Shown here in pieces: positions 61,925 through 64,000 of a stretch of DNA of 64,000 nt. Both the position numbers and the translations under genes were made by a program. Under the pieces are notes generated by a model. The model was not told the origin of the DNA. It saw only the letters and a program-made list of their open reading frames with translations, and made no database searches. The DNA is from Plecoglossus altivelis (taxonomy: Eukaryota; Chordata; Actinopteri; Osmeriformes; Plecoglossidae). Positions within the stretch are counted from its first letter, which is position 1, and every line of letters starts with the position of its first letter. The stretch covers positions 6,529,801 through 6,593,800 of the forward strand of contig BROE01000022.1 of assembly GCA_036571765.1 (NCBI GenBank), in the 5' to 3' direction.

Positions 61925-62250
61925 CCTTTCCCAGAGGAAGCTCTCAGGAAGAGATTGTTTCCTCTTCCTCACCTTGTTAACAACAGCCTCTTTCTATTTC
62001 TGCTCCATCTGGAGTCCATAACGGTCAACCGCAGGATGAGTTACAACCCCACGCTGGGGTCCATTTGGCGTAAATATTTAATGAATCTGAGTAATGCTGA
62101 ATTACAGTGCTGTATCTCCATTGTGACATGTAATGGGTCGACGATAGTTTTGCACTGTAACAATCATTGTTTCATGGCCTTCGTCATAATTGTTTTTCTT
62201 TTTCCTCTTCCTGTCAGAACCCTTTGCTGCCTTCCCTCCTGACATGACCG
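9224..62250 (+). CDS. nrp2: neuropilin-2 (nrp2), 16 coding exons, 3' end missing
   Basis: Seen: joined exons 9224-9293, 15998-16175, 24318-24499, 31028-31255, 33356-33535, 33625-33794, 36217-36372, 46106-46250, 48106-48281, 48382-48555, 49538-49682, 57914-57988, 58488-58643, 60361-60626, 60765-60861 and 62218-62250 give one open frame of 810 codons with GT-AG introns throughout. Domain order is signal peptide, CUB (about 27-142), CUB (147-275), F5/8C (283-433), F5/8C (440-598), linker, MAM (637-798). Known: this architecture is unique to neuropilins, which bind class 3 semaphorins and VEGFs at the cell surface and signal through plexins and VEGFRs. NRP2 rather than NRP1 is indicated by motifs such as AGYITSPGYP, GEGDCKYDW, STGILSLSFHTDMAVAKDGF and FVRIRPQTW. 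The transmembrane and cytoplasmic exons lie past 64000. Whether this is nrp2a or nrp2b cannot be settled here. Confidence 0.95.
12162..12313. repeat. (CT)n microsatellite, compound
   Basis: Two long CT runs (12190-12222, 12263-12312) separated by CA and mixed CT sequence. Confidence 0.95.
13060..13300. repeat. (CT)n-rich array
   Basis: CT with TTCCG and CTGTC variants, ending in a pure CT run (13229-13298). Confidence 0.95.
14219..14317. repeat. (GA)n/(GGGA)n array
   Basis: Pure GA runs flanking a GGGA ladder at 14246-14272. Confidence 0.95.
14778..14868. repeat. 13-bp minisatellite, 7 units
   Basis: Units of type gcagcacagtcgc / gccgcacagtcgc fill 91 bp exactly, with CpG-containing variants. 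Confidence 0.9.
15765..15985. repeat. (CT)n array abutting the exon 2 acceptor
   Basis: CT with CTCCC and CTCGC interruptions, running to within 12 bases of the acceptor AG at 15996-15997; it serves as the pyrimidine tract. Confidence 0.93.
15998..16175 (+). CDS. nrp2: nrp2 exon 2: first half of CUB domain a1
   Basis: It encodes residues 24-82 plus two bases of codon 83, from GEPCGGHLDASDAGYITSPG to HFELEKLEC. It carries the first two CUB cysteines (Cys27, and the Cys of HQNCRW) and closely matches the NRP2 a1 start. The a1 domain contributes to semaphorin binding. The acceptor cccag|gtgag is preceded by about 240 bp of (CT)n-rich sequence. The exon itself begins with gtgag, which looks like a donor but cannot be one in this frame. 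The donor is ag|gtacag, phase 2; the split codon makes Arg83 of the CRYD motif. Confidence 0.95.
18690..19065. repeat. ~36-bp minisatellite with dimeric higher-order pattern, 10 units
   Basis: Ten units with the core gagctagattgaggtagct followed by a GT-rich spacer. From the fourth to the ninth unit, spacers alternate largely between a gtttgtgctgtgtg form and a tttttgtgtgtgtg form, so the real repeat is a dimer of about 72 bp. Confidence 0.9.
20363..20524. repeat. 16-bp minisatellite, 10 units
   Basis: Units of gttacgcagacagacg with point variants (gaccgacg, gacggacg); the last three share an acag variant. Confidence 0.93.
22948..22981. repeat. Poly(G) run, ~34 bp
   Basis: Uninterrupted or nearly uninterrupted G; the exact length is unreliable in any assembly. 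Confidence 0.9.
23850..23945. repeat. Double (CA)n array
   Basis: Two CA runs (23850-23891, 23911-23945) split by a 19-bp unique spacer. Confidence 0.95.
24226..24253. repeat. Short telomere-like stretch
   Basis: ggttagggttaaccctaacc and one further repeat: TTAGGG units meet CCCTAA units head to head, about 65 bases before exon 3. Confidence 0.85.
24318..24499 (+). CDS. nrp2: nrp2 exon 3: second half of CUB domain a1
   Basis: It encodes residues 83-143 plus one base, starting RYDFIEIRDGNSENADLLLK and ending GFSLRYEIYKTG across the junction. It contains the third and fourth CUB cysteines (Cys82 at the boundary, and the Cys of KHCNN) and the acidic residues of the CUB calcium site region (YDFIEIRDG, SDYAH). 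The acceptor is ccgctcag|gtacgac; the donor g|gtgagt is consensus, phase 1. The similarity to mammalian NRP2 a1 is very high, including IAPAPIISSG and FVSDY. Confidence 0.95.
25260..26036 (+). repeat. Copy 1 of exact ~777-bp direct duplication flanking the gap
   Basis: The sequence from about 25260 to 26036 recurs at 26059-26835 with a constant offset of 799. I compared line by line and saw no difference, and the translations in several frames are identical over more than 100 residues. The second copy begins just after the 10-N gap. Within it lie GT repeats, a GA-rich stretch and a fish-repeat-like tail (25342-25375). Perfect identity, including microsatellite lengths, is expected of an assembly duplicate and not of an old tandem duplication. 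Confidence 0.95.
25340..25378 (+). repeat. Possible degraded 3' tail of a fish retroelement
   Basis: The text gataagataacactttatta followed by aaccccaggaggggag resembles the very common teleost tail 'actttattgatccc + purine-rich' that ends many LINE/SINE copies. It is short, no upstream body was recognised, and the second occurrence (26139-26177) is part of the gap duplication. Low certainty. Confidence 0.35.
26037..26046. other. Assembly gap (10 N)
   Basis: Ten consecutive N. The base before it (26036) and base 26835 are the ends of two copies of the same sequence, which suggests that the gap joins two contig ends that overlap but were not merged. The true gap size may be zero or negative. 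Confidence 0.98.
26059..26835 (+). repeat. Copy 2 of exact ~777-bp direct duplication
   Basis: Second copy of 25260-26036. It begins in GA-rich sequence right after the gap and continues into unique sequence at 26836 (aaatacaccg). Only this copy connects to the downstream intron, and only copy 1 connects to the upstream intron, as expected if two overlapping contigs were placed side by side. Confidence 0.95.
28915..29160. repeat. (TCTCTG)n / CT array
   Basis: Irregular CT with frequent CTGTCT, containing two imperfect copies of a block with 'tctctgaatctctct'. Confidence 0.9.
31028..31255 (+). CDS. nrp2: nrp2 exon 4: first part of CUB domain a2
   Basis: It encodes residues 144-219 plus one base. 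It starts GSDCSRNFTSPSGIIESPGF and ends CKYDWLEVWDGLPQ. It holds three of the four a2 cysteines (Cys147, the Cys of LECSF, and the Cys of GDCKYD), an N-glycosylation sequon at Asn150 (NFT) that matches a conserved NRP2 site, and the NRP2-diagnostic GEGDCKYDW. The acceptor ccccag|ggtcc follows a long C/T tract with an uninterrupted run of about 20 C; the donor is g|gtaagt, phase 1. Confidence 0.95.
31256..33355 (+). other. nrp2: nrp2 intron 4 (2.1 kb)
   Basis: The first half has a duplicated CCCTAC/CCTCCCCCC-CA unit (31625-31725) and GA tracts (32220-32260). The second half, 32480-33300, is AT-rich and free of simple repeats, standing out from the surrounding intron; it is a candidate for conserved non-coding sequence next to exon 5. 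No exon is seen. Confidence 0.8.
31625..31725. repeat. ~40-bp tandem repeat, CCTCCCCCC(CA)n
   Basis: Three units of cctcccccc-(CA)n-cccctattgtccctac with small differences. Confidence 0.85.
33356..33535 (+). CDS. nrp2: nrp2 exon 5: end of CUB domain a2, with an 8-residue insertion
   Basis: It encodes residues 220-279 plus one base. VGPLIGRY is followed by LVGRGGRY before CGTKIPPE; other NRP2 proteins go straight from GKY/GRY to CGTK. The extra 24 nt (33379-33402) is in frame and is flanked by two copies of ggccgatac (33370-33378, 33394-33402). The rest, STGILSLSFHTDMAVAKDGF, is near-identical to NRP2. There is an N-glycosylation sequon at Asn271 (NMT). The acceptor is ccccag|tgggc; the donor is a|gtgagt. 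A second in-frame AG at 33381-33382 could act as an alternative acceptor, giving an exon 27 nt shorter. Confidence 0.93.
33536..33624 (+). other. nrp2: nrp2 intron 5 (89 bp)
   Basis: A minimal intron between the a2 and b1 exons, with gtgagt donor and ctccccag acceptor. Its centre is a GT repeat. Retention would shift the frame (89 is not a multiple of 3). Confidence 0.93.
33625..33794 (+). CDS. nrp2: nrp2 exon 6: start of F5/8C domain b1
   Basis: It encodes residues 280-336, with the b1 opening cysteine Cys283. The segment GKISDDQISASSSFYDNRW and then NAWTPTDDSNKEYIQ corresponds to the first half of the ligand pocket that binds C-terminal Arg of VEGF and processed semaphorins. Trp310, Thr325 and Asp329 align with conserved pocket residues of neuropilins. 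The conserved pocket Tyr (Tyr297 in NRP1 numbering) is Phe305 here, with Tyr306 next to it. Intron 5 in front is only 89 bp. The donor is cag|gtaagc, phase 0. Confidence 0.95.
33795..36216 (+). other. nrp2: nrp2 intron 6 (2.4 kb)
   Basis: It starts with a C run and CA repeats within 60 bases of the donor. It contains CA-rich arrays (34406-34640), a GGGT run (34800-34828), GT arrays (35436-35482, 35688-35724) and a short AGC run (35573-35584), and ends in the CTCTCTCTCG repeat of the exon 7 acceptor. No exon is seen. Confidence 0.8.
36217..36372 (+). CDS. nrp2: nrp2 exon 7: middle of F5/8C domain b1
   Basis: It encodes residues 337-388 in phase 0 at both ends (52 codons). TQGAVSKETDKTYFV contains Ser355, Thr358 and Tyr362, which align with the carboxylate-binding Ser/Thr/Tyr of the neuropilin b1 pocket. 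LEVSTNGEDWMIYRHGKNHK follows the NRP2 sequence closely. The acceptor is preceded by a (CTCTCTCTCG)n tract at 36155-36215. The donor aag|gtaggc is followed within 20 bases by CA repeats. A phase 0-0 exon of 156 nt could be skipped in frame, though that would destroy b1. Confidence 0.95.
36387..36690. repeat. Compound CA/CTCA/CT array
   Basis: Mixed CA, CTCACTCA and CT runs, starting 15 bases after the exon 7 donor. Confidence 0.93.
40408..40493. repeat. 27-bp tandem repeat, about 3 units
   Basis: Unit cctgacaccccaggcccctg plus tgacacc, repeated nearly perfectly. Confidence 0.9.
41110..41370. repeat. ~55-bp minisatellite, 5 units
   Basis: Five copies of gtggacagaccctctgaaaa followed by variable GA-rich spacers. 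Confidence 0.9.
41614..41673. repeat. (CA)n microsatellite
   Basis: CA run with one cagaca interruption. Confidence 0.95.
42672..42833. repeat. (GT)n array
   Basis: GT with tctgta, tctg and tttg interruptions. Confidence 0.95.
46106..46250 (+). CDS. nrp2: nrp2 exon 8: end of F5/8C domain b1
   Basis: It encodes residues 389-436 plus one base, starting VFHANTDPTEVVLNRIPQPV. It has FVRIRPQTW, a strong NRP2 signature (NRP1 has FVRIKPATW), and the closing b1 cysteine Cys433 in ELYGCQIT. The acceptor is cttcag|gtgtt; the donor g|gtgagc, phase 1, makes Asp437 with exon 9. The preceding intron 7 is the longest complete intron in the gene (9.7 kb). Confidence 0.95.
46251..48105 (+). other. nrp2: nrp2 intron 8 (1.9 kb)
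   Basis: GT arrays occupy 46824-46970 and 47540-47572, the second within a partial duplication of a cttcagagt-containing unit (47475-47600). The block 46440-46690 is repeat-free and moderately AT-rich. The 3' end is C-rich with CCACC ladders. No exon is seen. Confidence 0.8.
48106..48281 (+). CDS. nrp2: nrp2 exon 9: start of F5/8C domain b2
   Basis: It encodes residues 437-495: DAPCSELQGMMSGLLPDSQI and on to AGEEWLQ. Cys440 opens the b2 disulfide. The text QISASS and AARLVASRSGWFP matches NRP2 b2. The b2 domain supports VEGF and heparin binding together with b1. The acceptor is ctccag|acgcc. The donor is cag|gtatgc, phase 0, into a 100-bp intron whose first 18 codons are open before TGA at 48336-48338. 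Confidence 0.95.
48282..48381 (+). other. nrp2: nrp2 intron 9 (100 bp), open for 18 codons
   Basis: gtatgc donor and ttgcag acceptor. In the exon 9 frame it reads a Pro-rich VCPPPPSPPPVSMVWQEG, then TGA at 48336-48338. Retention would therefore truncate the protein inside b2. Human NRP2 has a known soluble form (s9NRP2) made by inclusion of intron sequence at this same place. Confidence 0.9.
48382..48555 (+). CDS. nrp2: nrp2 exon 10: middle of F5/8C domain b2
   Basis: It encodes residues 496-553 (58 codons, phase 0 at both ends). The start VDLAVPRTVSGIITQGARSV corresponds to the NRP2 segment VDLGTPKTVKGVIIQGARGG. It continues with ENRAFVRKYKLAHSLTGKDW and TFIQDVKTGHAK. Basic residues (RKYK, KDW) fall in the part of b2 linked to heparin binding in the family. 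The acceptor is gttgcag|gtgga; the donor is aag|gtaaag. Confidence 0.95.
48985..49225. repeat. 33-bp minisatellite, about 7 units
   Basis: Unit cagtcactccaggcagcagc + ctgctgcagcagc. Each unit contains gcagcag...ctgctgc, which can fold on itself. 33 is a multiple of 3, hence long but meaningless open frames on both strands. Confidence 0.93.
49265..49530. repeat. (CT)n array abutting the exon 11 acceptor
   Basis: CT with CTCCC and CTATC interruptions, ending 8 bases before the acceptor AG. Confidence 0.95.
49538..49682 (+). CDS. nrp2: nrp2 exon 11: end of F5/8C domain b2
   Basis: It encodes residues 554-601 plus one base, with VRVYPERWSPAGIGMRMEVL and the closing cysteine Cys598 (GCDLP). It is almost identical to mammalian NRP2 b2. 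The acceptor tgtccag|attt is preceded by about 270 bp of CT repeats. The donor g|gttaga is weaker than the others, and reading into the intron gives Gly then TAG, so any intron-11 poly(A) use would end the protein neatly after b2. Confidence 0.95.
51676..51890. repeat. CA/CTCA array
   Basis: CA with CACTCACTCGCG interruptions; several copies of cactcacactcgcgcacac. Confidence 0.93.
52421..52482 (-). mobile_element. tRNA-like sequence, possible SINE head
   Basis: On the minus strand, tggctcagctaggg (52482-52469) fits the Pol III A box and ggttcaagtct (52431-52421) fits the B box, about 36 bases apart as in tRNAs. An anticodon-arm-like hairpin aggag...ctcct lies between them. The acceptor stem does not pair, so this is not a working tRNA; a decayed tRNA-derived SINE is more likely. 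The body further downstream on the minus strand (to about 52310) has no feature that I recognise. Confidence 0.45.
55429..55484. repeat. (GT)n microsatellite
   Basis: Almost pure GT for about 55 bp. Confidence 0.95.
56830..57030. repeat. ~45-bp GA-rich minisatellite, about 4-5 units
   Basis: Units contain agtgatgtggggagcagaga followed by gaga spacers and gaaccagag/gagccagag. Confidence 0.88.
57914..57988 (+). CDS. nrp2: nrp2 exon 12: b2-MAM linker
   Basis: It encodes residues 602-626: ESTTLPDTATPTLPRIEDTT, then AALRP. The segment is rich in Ser, Thr and Pro with acidic residues, as expected of an extended, possibly O-glycosylated linker. It corresponds to the start of the human NRP2 linker but is shorter and lacks the two cysteines (CGENC) found there. 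The phase is 1-1, so it can be skipped in frame. The acceptor is tttctag|aatcc; the donor is g|gtaaac. The assignment rests on frame, phase, position and composition, as the linker is poorly conserved. Confidence 0.85.
57989..58484 (+). other. nrp2: nrp2 intron 12 (496 or 499 bp)
   Basis: Unique sequence in its first 400 bases, then a duplicated CCTCCCTCCCTGCCCAC unit (58430-58476) forming the pyrimidine tract of exon 13. No exon is seen. Confidence 0.85.
58485..58643 (+). CDS. nrp2: nrp2 exon 13: start of MAM domain (NAGNAG acceptor)
   Basis: The first coding base is 58485 or 58488, because the acceptor is a tandem tcag|cag|gga; both are in frame and differ by one Ala. It encodes about residues 627-678, with the MAM opening GGLCDFEQSLCGW, matching the C-F-x-LC-GW pattern of MAM domains (human NRP2 CNFDFLEEPCGW). 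There is an N-glycosylation sequon at Asn662 (NSS). The MAM domain promotes neuropilin oligomerisation. The donor g|gtaggc runs straight into CA repeats. Confidence 0.92.
58644..60360 (+). other. nrp2: nrp2 intron 13 (1.7 kb)
   Basis: CA arrays start 15 bases after the donor (58659-58730), then CA-rich minisatellites (58820-59210). The stretch 59270-59440 is AT-rich, repeat-poor and has several TTAATTAA/TAATTA motifs. Then come a GGA run (59546-59573), a C run (59647-59660), GT (60054-60112) and a second AT-rich patch (60115-60180). No exon is seen. Confidence 0.8.
58820..59210. repeat. CA-rich minisatellites, two families
   Basis: From 58885 to 58985, units with tactgtaccgacacacatac; from 58995 to 59205, units with tactgcccccatgcacacac and ctctgactcacatacac. 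Confidence 0.88.
60361..60626 (+). CDS. nrp2: nrp2 exon 14: middle of MAM domain
   Basis: It encodes residues 679-767, starting DVGNFLRMDASGRLERQRAR and continuing with LVSPEVGPEQGPLCLLFSYQ. It ends with LLWALRGDQGSLWKEGRTIL and PQSPKEYQ. The matches to human NRP2 (NFLRL, ARLISP, LLWVIREDQGGEWKHGRIILP, EYQ) are clear. The Cys of PLCLLF is the third MAM cysteine. The acceptor is gttccag|acgtg; the donor is cag|gtaggg, phase 0, into a 138-bp intron without stops in this frame. Confidence 0.95.
60627..60764 (+). other. nrp2: nrp2 intron 14 (138 bp), stop-free and in frame
   Basis: It has a gtaggg donor and a gcgttccag acceptor. Its length is 46 codons exactly, and the exon 14 frame continues without a stop into exon 15. 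The hypothetical peptide would be rich in Arg and Gly with four Cys. The canonical splicing call is based on the EYQ-V-FEG continuity seen in NRP2. Confidence 0.92.
60765..60861 (+). CDS. nrp2: nrp2 exon 15: end of MAM domain
   Basis: It encodes residues 768-799 plus one base, starting VVIEGFFEHGGRGHISVDNI. Human NRP2 has IVFEGVIGKGRSGEIAIDDI at the same place. Cys798 in LEQC closes the MAM domain. The acceptor is gttccag|gttgt; the donor is c|gtaagt, phase 1. Read-through into intron 15 is open for 13 codons, mostly Cys/Val from GT repeats, and then stops. Confidence 0.93.
60862..62217 (+). other. nrp2: nrp2 intron 15 (1.4 kb)
   Basis: GT repeat directly after the donor (60868-60899), CT (60970-61010), a C run of about 33 (61241-61273), CT (61853-61922), and a repeat-free patch 62020-62170 next to the acceptor. 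No exon is seen. Confidence 0.8.
61241..61273. repeat. Poly(C) run, ~33 bp
   Basis: Uninterrupted C; length uncertain in the assembly. Confidence 0.9.
62218..62250 (+). CDS. nrp2: nrp2 exon 16: 33-nt juxtamembrane microexon
   Basis: It encodes QPFAAFPPDMT (residues 800-810) plus one base, phase 1-1. It matches the human NRP2 sequence after the MAM domain (CMEPISAFA) in position, phase and the P-x-x-AF pattern. The acceptor ttcctgtcag|aaccc has a good pyrimidine tract; the donor is g|gtgagt. In mammals this is the point where alternative splicing gives NRP2a or NRP2b tails and the optional GENFK residues; the exons for either tail are not in this window. Confidence 0.85.
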
Positions 62251-64000
62251 GTGAGTTGGAACCACTGTCCTTCTGTGTGAACGTCCCTGCTTCCTGCTTG
62301 TTGCTAAGCTCAGCTGTGTCTATGATACGATGCTCCTACAGTCCAGGTCACATACTGGGACTACAGTGGGGGGGGGGGGAGGTGGGGGCGGAGGCCGGGG
62401 CCAAAGTACTACTGAGTCTAAAAGAGTTGTGTTGGATCTGTGGCTGGTGTCAAGGAAACCCTGTTCTCAGTCAGCATCCCAGCATCGTCTGAGCATGACC
62501 CCCCTGCATGCAGGACTGTGACCCCTGTTATGAACCCTCATTGTGTCACCATGGAAACCATGAACAGTGTAAACAACAACAACAGTCATGTAGACCTACA
62601 GTGCTGCAGTACTGCCAGTGGAACACATTAATCATCGCTATGTGCAGTGTCAGCCACAGCAGGTCATGTCCTCATCTCAGTATTCATCTCAGTATGTTGA
62701 GGAACTGGGATGTTCCCCATTTTAGAGCATTGACCTGGTATTTCCACTTTATGACACAATTCCTAATGGGTCCACTTAATGATTTAGGCTTTGATATGTC
62801 CCATATGTGACAGTGTGGCCCTTGAATGTCTCATATGTGACAGTGTGGCCCTTGAGTGTCCCCTATGTGGCAGTGTCGCCCTTGAGTGTCTCATATGTGA
62901 CAATGTGGCCCTTGGGTGTCCCCATATGTGACAGTGTGGCCCTTGGGTGTCTCATATGTGACAATGTGGCCCTTGGGTGTCCCATATGTGACAATGTGGC
63001 CCTTGGGTGTCCCATATGTGACAATGTGACCCCTGAACCTCCATTCTAGCTCTAGAGTGTAGACCTTGTGTAGCTGGTAGAGCATAGAGAGCAACATCTC
63101 TCTTTCCTGTTGTGTCATCCTCCCGTCGTCCCCTGAGTGTGTTCAGCACCATACAAGGAGCCTGTCTAGGAGCTGCTTACTCTAGGAGAATGAAATGCAG
63201 AGCTGGTCTCGCCCCAAGTTCCCTTCCTGCTCCAGCGAGCAGACAGATCCTTAGCTGGGGCAGACAGACAGGGCTCAGCCAGATTACAGCCCTGCTTTGG
63301 TACTCCTCTTATGCACAGACACGGAGGGGGGCAGTTTGGGATGGAAAAGGCAGGTTGGACAGTTTTCCCTCAGATCTAATATGATTGTCAAACGCAGGTC
63401 AGCATTAGTACCTGAGGGGGGCTTGATTTATTGTCTTAATTGGACGAGCCTCAAAAGGGCCTAACTTTGGGCTAAATCAAGCCCGTCTTTCACCAAAGCT
63501 CTGTTTTTGTTCTGTGAATGTTTTGGCTTTTCTTGCAAGGGGAGGAGGGGGGGTTGTCTAGGGATGGGTGCACTGACCAGCAGACTGAACCCCCTGCGTC
63601 CTGAACAATTTGGGGTTGGTTACCATGGTTGCCATAACAGTGTTTGGCTTGCGGTAGTGGAGACTGGCAGATGACCATGCATGCAACAAAAGAAATGTAG
63701 ACCAAGGACAGCAAATCAGGGGAGACCACTCCCAGAACTGAACTTCCCCTCTGGTGGCGGAGCAACAGCAAAACGACCAAATGCCAAAACGAGGGTCGAA
63801 GTTAGTTTCTGGAAATCTGGTCACTTCTCTAGCTCACTGCTACTGGAGCTTTGAAAGCCAAGCTGTGATTAAATCTTTAAAGAGGATCTTCTGAACTTTA
63901 AAGAAGCCCGTTTTCTCGAGATTTTCTCTCGTGTGAATTTCGTTTGCACATGGAAGGTTATTCACACCGAATTTAACTAAGTATTCAAACAATGTCTTTA
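62251..64000 (+). other. nrp2: Start of nrp2 intron 16, runs off the window
   Basis: It contains a G run (62368-62378) and an eight-unit ~30-bp minisatellite (62799-63034). The remainder, to 64000, is unique sequence with no recognisable transmembrane or tail exon of either NRP2a or NRP2b type. Confidence 0.75.
62799..63034. repeat. ~30-bp minisatellite, 8 units
   Basis: Unit cccatatgtgacaatgtggc + ccttgggtgt, with cag/caa and ccc/ctc variants. Each unit begins with a CATATG box. Confidence 0.93.

Noticed and set aside
62251..64000. Search for the NRP2 transmembrane and tail exon
   Set aside because: No hydrophobic segment with splice sites in phase 1 and similarity to NRP2a or NRP2b tails was found; the exon must lie beyond the window.
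1..64000. A bacterial-type or defence-type novel system
   Set aside because: Gene structure, introns and repeat content are those of a vertebrate chromosome; nothing in the window supports operons, phage or defence genes.

Overview
The window is a stretch of vertebrate, almost certainly teleost fish, nuclear genome. It carries most of one multi-exon gene on the + strand, an orthologue of neuropilin-2 (nrp2). Reasons for the fish assignment are the closeness of the exon translations to NRP2 without mammalian identity, the very high density of long dinucleotide repeats and homopolymers, and the near absence of recognisable mammalian-type interspersed repeats. I cannot name the species or decide between the teleost paralogues nrp2a and nrp2b.

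Layout: 1-8390 is non-coding 5' flank, rich in microsatellites. About 8390-9223 holds the likely promoter and 5' leader, with short upstream ORFs. Coding exon 1 (9224-9293) encodes the signal peptide. Exons 2-5 (15998-33535) encode the two CUB domains (a1, a2). Exons 6-8 (33625-46250) encode the first coagulation factor V/VIII-type domain (b1). Exons 9-11 (48106-49682) encode the second (b2). Exon 12 (57914-57988) is a short Ser/Thr/Pro-rich linker. Exons 13-15 (58485-60861) encode the MAM domain (c). A 33-nt exon 16 (62218-62250) begins the juxtamembrane segment. The reading frame is continuous through all 16 exons (2431 coding nt, 810 complete codons), and every intron is GT-AG. The transmembrane segment, cytoplasmic tail and 3' UTR lie beyond the right edge.

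The product would be a type I cell-surface co-receptor for class 3 semaphorins and VEGFs, acting with plexins and VEGF receptors in axon guidance and vascular and lymphatic development. No second gene is visible. The many small open frames in the introns are translations of CA, CT or GT repeats.

Points worth a second look: an in-frame 24-nt insertion flanked by 9-nt direct repeats inside the a2 CUB domain, which also creates a possible alternative acceptor; a fully open, in-frame 138-nt intron 14; open read-through into intron 9 that parallels the mammalian soluble s9NRP2 form; a Phe at the position of a key Tyr in the b1 ligand pocket; a shortened b2-MAM linker; an exact ~777-bp duplication around a 10-N gap that is probably an assembly artefact; large pyrimidine repeats abutting several splice acceptors; and several perfect inverted repeats.
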